DNA from: an uncultured Bacteroidales bacterium
Lineage (GTDB): Bacteria; Bacteroidota; Bacteroidia; Bacteroidales; UBA932
DNA length: 64,000 bases
Direction of reading: 5' to 3'
Assembly: GCA_944323825.1 (NCBI GenBank)
Contig: CALUTY010000016.1
Coordinates: 1 to 64,000 of the forward strand
The position numbers and the translations under genes are program-made. Positions 17,276 to 27,900 of this stretch are shown piece after piece. The first letter of the stretch is position 1; each line of letters opens with the position of its first letter. The notes below the pieces were generated by a model, which worked only from the letters and a program-made list of their open reading frames with translations, made no database searches and was not told where the DNA came from.

Positions 17276-17411
17276 CTACCCATTCCCTTGTTTTTCATAT
17301 GACGCAAAGACGCTGTCAAAGAAGCTGTAGAGTTTCTTAGAGCCTGCGAGGTCGTTCTGCATAATGGGGTTGCACATATTCCTTTTCAGGATATGTGCGA
17401 TAACCAGCAGG
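17276..17411 (-). pseudogene. Fragment of a second RepA-like ATPase gene
   Basis: The minus-strand frame reads LLVIAHILKRNMCNP followed by IMQNDLAGSKKLYSFFDSVFAS. This lines up with the segment AHTPKRDPWRPITQDDLAGSKK and LANFFDGILA of the intact RepA-like ATPase at 10148-11245. There is no Walker A region, no start and no complete domain. It is a remnant of an earlier mobile element lying against the end of sbcC. Confidence 0.75.
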
Positions 17412-17420
17412 CAAGATGGA

Positions 17421-20400
17421 CTACAGCCTGACCACCTCGACGCGACTTGCCGTGTTGTTCTCGCGGAGAAGGCGGATCTGGGCGGGAATGCGCTCACGGA
17501 GGATGTCGACATGGCTTATGATGCCTACTTTTCTGCCGCCGGTCTCATGAAGGCGGGACAGAGTGTCGATCACAGTATTGAGATAGTCCTCGCTGAGGGT
17601 GCCGAAGCCCTCGTCAATGAAAAGGACATCGACAGAGGCGTTCCCTCTGGTCATGGCTGAAAGGCCGAGAGCCAATGCAAGCGAGACTATGAAGCCCTCG
17701 CCACCGGAAAGGGTGCTGTATGGCCTCACGGCATCGCCCTGATAAAGGTCCCGGATGACGATGCCCACAGAACCGGGCTGGCAATCAAGCTCGTACCGAG
17801 GTGAGAAGCACTGCAGATAGCGGTTGGCGCACATCAGCAGCTGCTTGAGGATGAACGCCTGCGCTATGCCCCGGAAACGGCTTCCGTCCGCACTTCCGAA
17901 CATGCCGTTGAGGGTTTCCCAGCGATGATACTCTTTCTCGAGGGAGCGGAGCAGAGTCTCATCCTTCTCCCGGATACGGAGATTTTGCTCATTGAGAGCA
18001 AGTATCGACCCGATGGCGCCGATATTCTTGTCAGCTTCAGCTTTACGGGCATCAAGGTCCATTATCCTTTCCTCAAGGGCTTCAACTGTATCCCCGTCCT
18101 GAATCTCCGGTCTCGACTCCCCGTGCGTTCTGATGCCGTTCTCAACCTGAGCATATTCAGTCTTGGCCTTTTCAAGAGCCGCATCAATACGCCTAAGTTT
18201 TTCTGTAAGAGCGTCGGCAGAGTCATCCGTCAGATTGGACATCAGCCATTCGACGCGCTCACGACTCATATCCTGATGCGACTGATAAAAGGCATCCTCC
18301 TTGCTCCGTTCCGAAGCAATGCTTTGAGCAGCGGAGAATTTTTCCGTACTCACGGAAACAGCCTTACTGAGCAGATCCGTCCAACGGGGTTCGAAAAACG
18401 GCTTCCACTCTTCCAGTCTGAAGTCATGGCTTCCCTTCCGGGTCAAGCACTCAGTCCAGCGCCTGCGGAAAGTCTCGGACACTTGTCCGGCAGCGGAAAG
18501 AGGATTCTGCTGCTGACCGACGCCTGAGGACGAATCCTGCAGCAGCCTTGTCTCTCCGATATTTACCAGCATCTCTGTGGTCGCCTGTTGCCACTGCGGG
18601 AAGTTGCCGCACACTGATTCCGTCATCTGAGTGAAAGTCCCGATCAGAGCGGAAAGACCCTCGCGGGACTTCTCAAGGGACTCTCTCAGCTCCACGGCTT
18701 TCGCATATTTTTCAGACTCCTCGCGGATGTCCTTAATCAGCGACTCCGGTGCCGCAACCCATACCTGCCTCCAGTCCTGAATCAGAATGAGCGGGGAAAC
18801 TGACTCCAGTTTCTTAGCTGCCGCCATGGAATGATTCTGCGCAATCGTCTTCTGGCTCTCGGCCTGTTTGCACATCTCATCCAGCTTCTTATCCGCATCC
18901 GTCATTGCTTCAAGAGCAGACGAACAGGTCTTCTGAGCCTCTGTCAATTCAACATTGATCCTGCCTATGACACGGCGGCATTCCTCTATCGCATTCTCCT
19001 TCTCCTTAACAATCTTTTCAACAGCCTCAATTTCTTTGACGACAGCCTCAAGAGTCTCCTGAAGCGCACTCGCAGGCATCGCCTCTGCAGACACCGCATC
19101 GGACGATACTCCCGCATACATACCGCCGACAGCTGTCGACTCACTACCCGCCTCATCGCCCTGCCGACCAGACTGACTTTGCCAATCCTGCCAGTCCCGA
19201 ATACACCCCAGAACCTGCTTATAGACAGCACTTCTGCTAATCTCGCACTGACTCGAATGCTGTTTCAAATCCTCTTGCATGGCTTTGAGACCTTTTCCTT
19301 TGCTCCCGACGGAAGCCGTCAGAGTGTCAAACACATCCTTTGCATCACGATATTTCTTCTCGGCCGCCTCTTTCTCCTTTCTGAAAGGCTGCAGAAGCGA
19401 CTCAAACTGCTCATCAGAAAACACATGCACAACCGTCTGACCACACACAGGGCAGCATTCTCCCTCTACAAGCCTGCTCCTTAGCTCCTTAGCCATATCG
19501 CTGACCATTTCAGACTGGCGTTCATATATTTTCAAGGCCTCGTCACAATTATTCTTCTCCGTCAGGTACTTCTTTTCAGCCTCCGACTTCAGGCGGAGAT
19601 CTTTTGCCAAATCAACCTGAGCCTGCCTCACACGCTCCCGTTCTTTAGCCAAATCGTTTTCCTTTTCCACAAGAGTGGCCAATCCATCTTTCGCTGTCCT
19701 GGCATTCTTCCCAAGAGTTTCAAGACGCTCACTTTCCTCGTGCACTTTTTCGACACCCATTGCGTCCAATCTCTTCTGCTCACTCTTGTAACGCTTCTCT
19801 ACCTCCTCATATTCCCTCTTGCGCTTATCATGCTCATTCTTCCTGTCATCAAATATCTTGCGCAAGTCTTCGGCTTTCTTTTCATACTCTTTCCGAGCCA
19901 CAACGGCCTTGTCCGCTTCCCTTTCAGAAGCCAAAGCCTCATCCAAAGCGTCCGCCAATGCCTTTCCTTCCTTCAGCATCGGCTCCTGCTCAGCGACACT
20001 ATTAAAATATGCGCCGGCACGCAAAAGTCGCCCGTCAAGATTCTGCTTCTCCCCGATCAAAACCGACTCTTCAGCCTTCAGCTGAAGAAAAGTGTTCAGA
20101 CACTCGGCCTCCTTAGTCTCACACTTCTTCAGAGTCTTTTCAAACTCTCTAATATTCAAAATATTCTGCCGAACCGGCGCCGTCAGGTTCCAGTCCTCGG
20201 CATTCTTCCGAGCCTCCTGTGTCTCTTCCGACGCAGCCGTTTTCTGCGCACCCTCAAGAACCGTACTCTTTGTCTGCAGCTCGACCTGCAATTCATGCGA
20301 CCTCCTGAGCCACTGCATCTTCCGCTCTTCATCCGCCCGCTGGTTCTTTAGTGAGGCCGAAAGCGTCTTGGCTCTCTCAAGTTCTGCCTTTTTCTCTGCA

Positions 20401-21095
20401 AGGGCCGCATCATCCATCACCTGAATCCCGTCCAGCTTCCTCCGCTGAGCTTCACATGCTTCCGACTTCTCTTTAGTTATCCTGAATATGGCCTTGCCGA
20501 CCTCAGAAAAAAGGCCGGTGCCGGTCAGTTTCTCAAGTATCGCAGCCTTCTCCTTGTCCGGACTTTTGAGAAACCTCGTGAACTCGCCCTGGGCAAGCAT
20601 CGATGTCCGGCAGAACTGCTCAAAAGTGAGCCCGACAGCATCTCCGATGACTCTCTCAATATCCCTCACCTTGACATAAGTCACCCCGGCGGCATGATCG
20701 GCAAGCACCCATTTCTCAGGCTGCAGCGCACCGCTCACCTTCCTGCGGGCCCGTGCCACAGACCATTCTGCCGTATATCTCGACTTGTCGGAGCCGACAA
20801 AATCGAGCCTCACATACGCCTCAGCCGTATTCTTACGCATCATCTGCCGTGTGTCGAAGAAACTCACCCCAACATCCCCGTCGGTTATCTCCCCATTCTG
20901 CCCGCTACGTTCGGACATCCTCGGCGTCTTCTTGAAAAGCGCAAGGCATATGGCATCCAGAATCGTACTCTTTCCCGCCCCTGTCTCTCCGCATATCAGA
21001 AAAAGCGGCTCTTCTGCAAGCAGTCCGCTGCTGAAGTCGATCACCGCATGTTCGATTGATGCTATATTTTTGATTTCCAGTCTCTCGTATTCCAT
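17421..21095 (-). CDS. sbcC: Exonuclease subunit SbcC
   Basis: A 1224-residue SMC-like ATPase, partner of SbcD. Walker A GETGAGKST is near residues 36-44, two long coiled-coil arms surround a zinc hook CPVCG near 546-550, and the C-terminal lobe has the LSGGEGF signature (~1130) and Walker B LFIDEGFGTLSED (~1150). SbcCD opens DNA hairpins and trims ends during repair. The start at 21095 is chosen because its ATG lies one base after the sbcD TGA and the sbcD tail offers a GAAGGAG ribosome site; an ATG at 21113 lies inside sbcD. Confidence 0.95.
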   Translation of the reverse strand: MEYERLEIKNIASIEHAVIDFSSGLLAEEPLFLICGETGAGKSTILDAICLALFKKTPRMSERSGQNGEITDGDVGVSFFDTRQMMRKNTAEAYVRLDFVGSDKSRYTAEWSVARARRKVSGALQPEKWVLADHAAGVTYVKVRDIERVIGDAVGLTFEQFCRTSMLAQGEFTRFLKSPDKEKAAILEKLTGTGLFSEVGKAIFRITKEKSEACEAQRRKLDGIQVMDDAALAEKKAELERAKTLSASLKNQRADEERKMQWLRRSHELQVELQTKSTVLEGAQKTAASEETQEARKNAEDWNLTAPVRQNILNIREFEKTLKKCETKEAECLNTFLQLKAEESVLIGEKQNLDGRLLRAGAYFNSVAEQEPMLKEGKALADALDEALASEREADKAVVARKEYEKKAEDLRKIFDDRKNEHDKRKREYEEVEKRYKSEQKRLDAMGVEKVHEESERLETLGKNARTAKDGLATLVEKENDLAKERERVRQAQVDLAKDLRLKSEAEKKYLTEKNNCDEALKIYERQSEMVSDMAKELRSRLVEGECCPVCGQTVVHVFSDEQFESLLQPFRKEKEAAEKKYRDAKDVFDTLTASVGSKGKGLKAMQEDLKQHSSQCEISRSAVYKQVLGCIRDWQDWQSQSGRQGDEAGSESTAVGGMYAGVSSDAVSAEAMPASALQETLEAVVKEIEAVEKIVKEKENAIEECRRVIGRINVELTEAQKTCSSALEAMTDADKKLDEMCKQAESQKTIAQNHSMAAAKKLESVSPLILIQDWRQVWVAAPESLIKDIREESEKYAKAVELRESLEKSREGLSALIGTFTQMTESVCGNFPQWQQATTEMLVNIGETRLLQDSSSGVGQQQNPLSAAGQVSETFRRRWTECLTRKGSHDFRLEEWKPFFEPRWTDLLSKAVSVSTEKFSAAQSIASERSKEDAFYQSHQDMSRERVEWLMSNLTDDSADALTEKLRRIDAALEKAKTEYAQVENGIRTHGESRPEIQDGDTVEALEERIMDLDARKAEADKNIGAIGSILALNEQNLRIREKDETLLRSLEKEYHRWETLNGMFGSADGSRFRGIAQAFILKQLLMCANRYLQCFSPRYELDCQPGSVGIVIRDLYQGDAVRPYSTLSGGEGFIVSLALALGLSAMTRGNASVDVLFIDEGFGTLSEDYLNTVIDTLSRLHETGGRKVGIISHVDILRERIPAQIRLLRENNTASRVEVVRL

Positions 21096-21096
21096 A

Positions 21097-22395
21097 TCAC
21101 TCCTTCTCCACATTGAAATTACGGGCTTTCTTCACTGCCTCTTTGAACATATCTACCATATCCTGAGGCATTTCCGTGCCGTTTTTGTCGTGAAAATACA
21201 TTCTGGCCACATCCAGCGGATCCATTTCCCGCATCTCCTGCACCGTGAAGTCAGGCCGCCCCTCACGCCGGACGGAATCCTCCGCCCTCACCGCCTTCAT
21301 GCAACAGTAACGGCACATCTTTCCGCGCACCAGCTCTGCCGCCTTCATCTCGCTGTCGGCAGGCAGAAGTCCACGCACCAGCACATTGAGCCGGACATAA
21401 GCCGGCCTGTCTGCCGGGAATCGCGCCAGGGCATCCAAAGCGGCCTCCAGCTCACCGGGCTCCTTACCCGGCAAAGTCACAAGCGGCACGGGGTCAGGCA
21501 TCTGCACCGTCCGGACCAAAGTTTTTGCTCCTGCATCCAGCTCCACCACCGTCACAGAATGCATATAGCTCTCATCAAAATTCACGGCTATCGGCGACCC
21601 GCTGTACCTCATCCGCCCTCCAGCAAAAGTCTGAGGCTTATGAATATGTCCCAGAGCCACATAAGAATACGCATCCCCGAGCAGTTCTGCCCCCACATAG
21701 TCCATCCCGCCGACCAGATCATCGTGCCCCTCGGCATCGCTCCCCGCCACTGCAAGATGAGCCGAAAGCACAGACGGAAGCCCGTCGTCAAGACTTTTGA
21801 CATAATCAGACAACCCTCTGAACCACAATGCCATCCTATCTTCCGTATGGTCTTCGGTCTGCCCCTCATCTTCCGTCCGATACGAGTTCTCATTACCCGT
21901 CCGGTTCGTTTTCTCATCCACAGCAGCCTCTACCCGAGCAGTCACTTCCGGGAAACTCCTCGGTGAGGCGTAAGGTGCCGCAGCCACATGGCCTATGACA
22001 CGTCCATTCCTCACCACATCCACGACATGCCCGGAAAAATCAGCCGTCCTGTCCTCCCGCCTGGCAAAAGACCCTATCACACGCACATTGACATGACGCC
22101 AGAGCCCGTCCTCCGCCTCAAGCCTCGAAGGACTGTCATGATTGCCAGCCGTCACCACCATCGTCATTTCCGGGCAGGCCTCATGAATCCGGACCATCCC
22201 GTCCACATACATCTTCTTCGCCTGCGCAGACGGCGTCGAATTATGAAACACATCACCGCTGACAATCATCACGTCAGGCCTCTCACGCCCCACGACCCCC
22301 GCCAGCGCTCTTAGAAAAGCCTCCTGCTCCTCCCTCCTGTCATATCCATAAAAAATCTGGCCCAGATGCCAGTCCGAAGTATGCAATATCTTCAT
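21097..22395 (-). CDS. sbcD: Exonuclease subunit SbcD
   Basis: A 432-residue Mre11-like phosphoesterase. Metal-binding motifs are DWHLG (Asp8, His10), GDVFH (near residue 48), GNHDS, and GHIHKPQ in the later part. It supplies the nuclease of the SbcCD complex, which processes hairpins, palindromes and protein-blocked ends. Cruciform-prone palindromes like those in the neighbouring element region are typical substrates. A -7-like TAAATTTG lies on the minus strand at 22484-22477. sbcC follows with a one-base gap. Confidence 0.95.
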   Translation of the reverse strand: MKILHTSDWHLGQIFYGYDRREEQEAFLRALAGVVGRERPDVMIVSGDVFHNSTPSAQAKKMYVDGMVRIHEACPEMTMVVTAGNHDSPSRLEAEDGLWRHVNVRVIGSFARREDRTADFSGHVVDVVRNGRVIGHVAAAPYASPRSFPEVTARVEAAVDEKTNRTGNENSYRTEDEGQTEDHTEDRMALWFRGLSDYVKSLDDGLPSVLSAHLAVAGSDAEGHDDLVGGMDYVGAELLGDAYSYVALGHIHKPQTFAGGRMRYSGSPIAVNFDESYMHSVTVVELDAGAKTLVRTVQMPDPVPLVTLPGKEPGELEAALDALARFPADRPAYVRLNVLVRGLLPADSEMKAAELVRGKMCRYCCMKAVRAEDSVRREGRPDFTVQEMREMDPLDVARMYFHDKNGTEMPQDMVDMFKEAVKKARNFNVEKE

Positions 22396-22782
22396 AAACC
22401 ATCAAATTCCATCCTGTAAATCAACCTGTTGCGGCATACGATTCTCCCCGTCCTCTCCAACAGCTATGCCGTCACGCAAATTTAGGAAGAATATCGTGAG
22501 CCACCCCTTTCCTCGCAGAAATTATTTAGTCGGCATATTGCACACAACAATAAAACCACGAATTTTATCACTCGGTATTTTTTGCAAAATTTCCGAGTAG
22601 TTATATGCATATATGACTGTATGTAAACAAATTGAAGCCAAAGCACTAAAAAGAAAACCTCACCAAAGAACATCTCGGTACTATAATGAAGATTGCTTAA
22701 ATACCACCAGACACAAGATTTCTGTTAAATGCAGCCAACCGTTTTTGGCAATTATACCGCCTATCAGACAGAGAATTGACAC
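22396..22782. other. Intergenic region without a gene
   Basis: The stretch between sbcD and the tRNA-His terminator has no credible gene. The plus-strand frame at 22613-22876 runs through the complement of the tRNA and is not real. Apart from the weak sbcD -7 box I see nothing specific. Confidence 0.6.
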
Positions 22783-22824
22783 AAAAGAAAAAGTCCCTGA
22801 AATTCAAGGATTTCAAGGACTTTT
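22783..22824 (-). terminator. Terminator of tRNA-His
   Basis: On the minus strand AAAAGTCC pairs with GGACTTTT, with an inner TGAAAT/ATTTCA stem, then a T-rich tail follows. It begins about 5 bases after the tRNA end. Confidence 0.75.
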
Positions 22825-22829
22825 GGGAG

Positions 22830-22904
22830 GGTGCCCAGTCGGATTCGAACCGACGACATTCAGAACCACAATCTGACGCTCTAACCAACTGAACTATGGG
22901 CACC
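22830..22904 (-). tRNA. tRNA-His (anticodon GTG)
   Basis: The minus strand folds as a cloverleaf: acceptor arms GTGCCCA and TGGGCAC, D arm AGTTCAGTTGGTTAGAGC, anticodon stem TCAGA/TCTGA with loop TTGTGGT giving anticodon GTG, and T arm with GGTTCGAATCC. The extra G at the 5' end (position -1) opposite C73 is the hallmark of tRNA-His. The 3' CCA is not encoded. Confidence 0.97.
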
Positions 22905-22921
22905 ATATTCATTTGGGACTG

Positions 22922-22952
22922 CAAAGATATGAAAATTTATTTATTTGACAAA
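22922..22952 (-). promoter_or_regulatory. Promoter of tRNA-His
   Basis: Minus-strand TTTG (22952-22949), a 19-base AT-rich spacer, and TATCTTTG (22929-22922) match the Bacteroidota -33/-7 consensus exactly, 17 bases before the mature tRNA. Confidence 0.85.
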
Positions 22953-23067
22953 TTTTTGTTGCAGCAATGATGTTCAGACAAAAAATATCTCAGCAGTCCC
23001 GTTATCAAAAGGATTCCTTCCGCACATTGTCTGACACAAAAGGGAGGGAAAATGGCTGTTATAGTTG

Positions 23068-24897
23068 TCAATATCCGGGGGTCTGGACCATATCCGGATT
23101 AGGGTTGGACTCGAATTCGGTCGTAGGGATAGGCATGGCATAGTTGCGGTCCTTCCAGACTATGTTGGTCTTGGCGGCGCCGGGGCCGGAGACGGTCTTG
23201 TACCAGTCAGCCTCCTGCCGGCCGAGGCGGAAATGGCGGACATATTCCCACCAGCGCATTTCACCGAACATTTCGGCCCACATTTCATATAAGATGGGGT
23301 CATTGGCAAGATGATCGTCGGAGGCGGTCTTCGTCCGGTCGGCAAGGGTCTGATAATCGACTGCCGACGGGGAATCAGCATCATAGCCCCATGCACGGCG
23401 GTGCACCTTGTTGACATATTCAAGGGCGGTGGCGGCATCGGTATCCTTCATGAGATATGCGTAAAGGAGGTACAGCTCCGGAAGGCGGATGAAATAGATG
23501 TTGTAGCCGGCCACATTACGGGTGTCATTGGCAAGATGGCCGTCAAGGTAGTTGTATTTCCGGACGGGCCAGCCGTAGAAGGTCTGCGGGTCATTGCCGG
23601 TGGACGGATCCATCTCCCACCAGTGGCCGAACTCGACCTGGGCGACCTTGTGATAGCCTTTCACACCGTCGAATGTCATCTGGACCTCATCCACGAAGGG
23701 CTGGAGGGCACAGACGAAAAGGCGGGGATCAGGGAAGTTTTCATAGTCATATTCCGGAGTAGCGAGCTTGTCCCTGTATTCCTGCTGGCGGGCCATATAT
23801 TCCTCCGAAAGGGAATATCCGGCATTGTCACCGTTGCCGGAAACCTGCAGCACAGCGTCTGAAAGCGGGGCCGGATCGGTGTAGCCGAAACGGAGAAGGT
23901 TGCGGTCGTGCATGTACTGGTTGCCGTAGGACATGGCTGTCCTGGAGCCGTCAGGGCCTATGCAGAACGGAGGATAATACAGGGAAAGGGTTGAGCCGGT
24001 GTTCGGTGAGCCGTAGGCATTGCCGCCTGTCGGGTCGGCGGTGTTGCCGACTTCGTAGAATGATTCGCTGTTGTACTCGTACTCGTCATAGCCGTTGAAC
24101 ATCATCCTGTAGTCTTCATAGGACACAAGGCTCTTGCCGCTGTTGTCAATGCAGTCCTTCAGATATTCCAATGCCTTGGCATCCTGACCGGCAAAGAAAT
24201 ATGCTTTGGCCAGGAAAGCCTTGGCTGCCCACAGGGTCACACGGTGATTGTCCGTCTGCGTGAGAAGGGACTCGGCTGCCACCAGGTCATCTATTATTGC
24301 CTGATAACACTCCCCTGTGGTTTCCCTGCCCACATACATTTCCTCAAGGGTCTTGGGAACGGACTGGATTATCGGAATGCCGACCCCGTCCATGTCCGGC
24401 TGCCCATAGAGGGAAAGCATGTGCCAGCGGTAGAACGCCCTGAAGAAAAGGCATTCGCCCTCATAGTTGTCCAGCGCAGCCTTTTCGGATTCCGGGGCGG
24501 TCTGGCGGTATTCAGCAATCTCCTCGAGGGCAGTATTGGAATAATAGACTCCCAAGCTCAATGCAGTCCACGGGTCAGTGACCTTCTCATTACCGGTCTT
24601 CACGTCACCGGCAAGGATGTCGACCCATTCCTGGTCCTCATGCCACTGGAGATCAATGGTATGGTCGACACAATACATGACATATCCTGCCCAATAGTTG
24701 CCGAGAAAATACCAATGGTGCTGAGCACCGTACACGGAATTGACAACGAGCCCTATATGTTCAAGGTCCGTCGGGAAATTGCCGTCGGACAGGGCTTCAG
24801 GGTCCGACAGGTTGAGAAAATCCCGGCAGGAGGAAAGTCCGGAAAGGCACAGGGCCATGACCGGAAATATCACCATATTCTTGAAAAATCTTTTCAT
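23068..24897 (-). CDS. SusD/RagB family outer-membrane lipoprotein
   Basis: The ATG at 24897 gives 609 residues starting MKRFFKN; an ATG at 24906 adds three residues. A lipoprotein signal ends at LSGLSSC, so the protein is anchored in the outer membrane. The rest has the SusD plan, with tetratricopeptide-like helices and segments such as ECLFFRAFYRWHMLSLYGQ and FIRLPELYLLYAY. SusD proteins cap a SusC channel and bind glycans or other nutrients. It follows the SusC gene by about 97 bases. The ligand is unknown because no hydrolase is adjacent. Confidence 0.93.
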   Translation of the reverse strand: MKRFFKNMVIFPVMALCLSGLSSCRDFLNLSDPEALSDGNFPTDLEHIGLVVNSVYGAQHHWYFLGNYWAGYVMYCVDHTIDLQWHEDQEWVDILAGDVKTGNEKVTDPWTALSLGVYYSNTALEEIAEYRQTAPESEKAALDNYEGECLFFRAFYRWHMLSLYGQPDMDGVGIPIIQSVPKTLEEMYVGRETTGECYQAIIDDLVAAESLLTQTDNHRVTLWAAKAFLAKAYFFAGQDAKALEYLKDCIDNSGKSLVSYEDYRMMFNGYDEYEYNSESFYEVGNTADPTGGNAYGSPNTGSTLSLYYPPFCIGPDGSRTAMSYGNQYMHDRNLLRFGYTDPAPLSDAVLQVSGNGDNAGYSLSEEYMARQQEYRDKLATPEYDYENFPDPRLFVCALQPFVDEVQMTFDGVKGYHKVAQVEFGHWWEMDPSTGNDPQTFYGWPVRKYNYLDGHLANDTRNVAGYNIYFIRLPELYLLYAYLMKDTDAATALEYVNKVHRRAWGYDADSPSAVDYQTLADRTKTASDDHLANDPILYEMWAEMFGEMRWWEYVRHFRLGRQEADWYKTVSGPGAAKTNIVWKDRNYAMPIPTTEFESNPNPDMVQTPGY

Positions 24898-24994
24898 TTC
24901 GTGCATTTGTTTGGTCTCTGAAAATTATTAATCCATAGGGAAATGACGCAACAGGTATCAGATCTGGACAGCTCCCGTCATGCCCTATGGCGGA

Positions 24995-27900
24995 TCAGAA
25001 CGAAAGGTCCACTCCGAACGCCACCATCCTTGTCTGGGGATATGTGCTGCCGTAATACACTCCGGAGGCAGTCTTCGACGCACCGGCAAACTCCGGGTCA
25101 AGTCCCGCGAACTTCGTGAATGTCAGAAGGTTGTTTCCCGTAACATAGATACGCAGCCTGTCTATCTTGGCCTTTCTCGTCCATCTGCGCGGGAAAGTGT
25201 AGCCGAGGGTGACATTCTTCAGCTTAAGATAGGAGCCGTCCTCGATGAAATAGTCTGAATATCTTGCATAATTGCGGTTCGGGTCCTTCACGACGGCATT
25301 TCCGTTGGACGGGTCGAGAGCCATGATGCGAGGGCGGTCAGAGAGTCCGTTGCCCATGAAATATGAAGCCTTGAAGACCTCGGCAGTCGTATTCGAACTC
25401 TGGACCACGCTCTGGGTATAGGACTTCGAAAGGTTCATGACATCGTTCCCGGCAACGCCCAGAAAGTCGGCGGTAAAGTCGATTCCCTTGTAGTCCAGAG
25501 AAATAGTGAATCCGTACTGGACTTTCGGCCACGGGTTGCCGATGAAGGTGCAGTCATCATCATTGATGGTGCCGTCACCGTTCAGGTCCACGAACTTCAG
25601 GTCCCCGACACCGGTAAGGCGCTGGTGATAATACTCGTGGCCGTTGGCACGGGCTATGGCATTGAGCTCGTCTATCTCCTCCTGCGAGGTAATCATCCCG
25701 TCGGTCTTCAGTCCCCAGAAACTGCTCACAGGCATGCCGTTGACAGTCTTGCAGGGACTCGGCCCCTCATTCGGATGTCCTCCTCCCCCATAGATATAGG
25801 CTGTCGGAAGGCCGAGGTCAATGACCTTGTTGCGGTTCTGCGACACATTCGCGCTGACGGAATAGTTCAGTCCGCCGACATTGTTCCTGTAGCTGACCAG
25901 GAGTTCCCATCCGTTGTTGTCGATGCGTCCAAGATTCACCGGAACTGTGGACATTGTGCCGAGCGACGAAGGCTGGGTGATACCGGAGGAAGGCGGCACT
26001 GAAAGGGCATATATCATGTCCTTGGTGATGCGCCGGTACCAGTCGAACGAGAGCGAAAGCCTGTTGTCGAAGAAATCGAGGTCAATTCCTGCATCAATCG
26101 TCCGGATTGACTCCCATTTGATGTCTTCGTTGATGACCTTGGGGTTGTTGTAGCCGGAAACTGCCGACGAGCCGTCAAATGAATGTACCGTGACATTCTT
26201 GAACGATGACAGATAGGAGTAGCTTGCAAGGGCAGTGTCGTTGCCGAGGATACCCCAGCTGACGCGAGGCTTGACGGAAGTCAGCCAGTTCTGCGACCAG
26301 TTCTTGAAGAAAGGCTCCTCCGAAATCTTCCATCCGGCAGAAAAAGAAGGGAAATTGCCCCATCTGTGATTCGGGCCGAACTTCGGGGAGCCGTCCCGGC
26401 GGAAATTGGCGGTGAAAAGATACCTGTTGTCATATGAATAAGTCACCCTTCCGAAAAATGAAAGGAACCTGTCATAGCTCAATGTGCCCGATGCGGACAT
26501 GTCATCCACGGCGGACAAGGCGAACGACTGCGGGTCGGATATCGGAAAATCTGTCGCAGTGCCGCTCACAAAGGCATAATTGGCTGCCTTCGCCTCGAAT
26601 CCGGCCATCACATTGAAGTCATGCTTTCCGCCGAACACCTTGCCGTATGAAAGGGTCGTAGTCAAGGTATATTCTTCGCTGTAGTCCAGGCATTTGTAAT
26701 AGCTGTCGGTGGTCGGGGAACGGCCGAGGTCGTTGGCTTCAGTGTAATTGTCATCATACCCGCCTCCGAAATGGGCAGCCCCTGTCACATTCAGCTTCAG
26801 CCCGTCCACGATGTTCCAGTCAACATAAAGGTCTGCATTGCCCACAATGTCAGAGGACTTGTAGTGATGAAGGCCTATGTCGCCCCTCGGGTTGCCGGCA
26901 GAAGTGTCAATGCCGTCAGGAATGGCAGTCCAGGAACCGTCAGGGTTCTTCACGCTCATGAACGGAATTGAAACCCACGGGAATGAAAGGGTGTAGGGAT
27001 TCTCCCTGAGCCTTGCGAAATATATCTTTGTGCCCACAGTCACGGCCTTGTTGACTGCATAGTCCACATTCAGTCTTGCGGAAATCCTCTCCCACCAGTT
27101 GTCAACCTGCGTGCCGTTTTCCCTTTCGTACGCCCCGGCCAGATAATACCGGATCTTGCCGCCGCCTCCCGAAAGGGAGAGATTATAGCTGTGCTCCAGA
27201 CCGTTGCGGTAGATTTCATCCGTCCAGTCGGTATAAGGGAGGGAAGAAGGGTCGTTCCAAAGGGAATAGTTCTCCCCCAGGGCCTGCTTCACCCTGATGT
27301 AATCCTGAGTGTCAAGCATTTCGTACATGTCCGAAAGCGAGCGGACACCCACCCTTGCCGAAAACGAAAGCCTCGGGGCGGAGTTGTAGTTTCCCTTCTT
27401 CGTGGTGACGAGAATCACGCCTCCCGCAGCCCGTGAACCGTAGATGGCCGCGGCACTTGCGTCCTTTATGATTTCTATGGATTCTATGTCGCTGAGATTG
27501 TAGTCTGCGGTGTTCTCAACCGCCACGCCGTCTATCACGAAAAGCGGATTCAGGCCGTTGATGGAACCGACTCCGCGGATGACTATGTCCGAGCTGCTGC
27601 CAGGAGTCCCGTCGTTCTTCGACACCATCACACCGGCCACTTTTCCCTGAAGGGCCTCAGCCATGGAACGGGCAGGCACATTGCGGATGTCCTTTGCGTC
27701 CACCGAAGCTATCGAGCCCGTAAGGTCGGACTTTTTCTGCGTGCCATACCCCACGACGACCACATCGTCCAGAAACTCCGTGTCCATCTCCAGGATCACA
27801 TTGAGCTTTTTCCTGGCCAGCACCGGAAGGCGCATGTCGCGGAATCCCACATACGAAATGAGGAGCACCGACTTTGGAGATACCGTCATTGAGAAATTTC

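Noticed and set aside
17238-17330. Short plus-strand frame starting MEIQTDNPKEG
   Set aside because: Very short, overlaps the antisense ATPase relic and has no support.
20785-21966. Plus-strand open frame of 393 codons
   Set aside because: It is antisense to sbcC and sbcD and extremely rich in His, Arg and Ser; a shadow frame.
22613-22876. Plus-strand frame running through the tRNA-His complement
   Set aside because: It contains the antisense of the tRNA, a common source of false proteins.
22830-22904. tRNA-His as the integration site of the element
   Set aside because: It is about 7 kb from the integrase and I found no copy of its 3' end near 15.7-16.1 kb.
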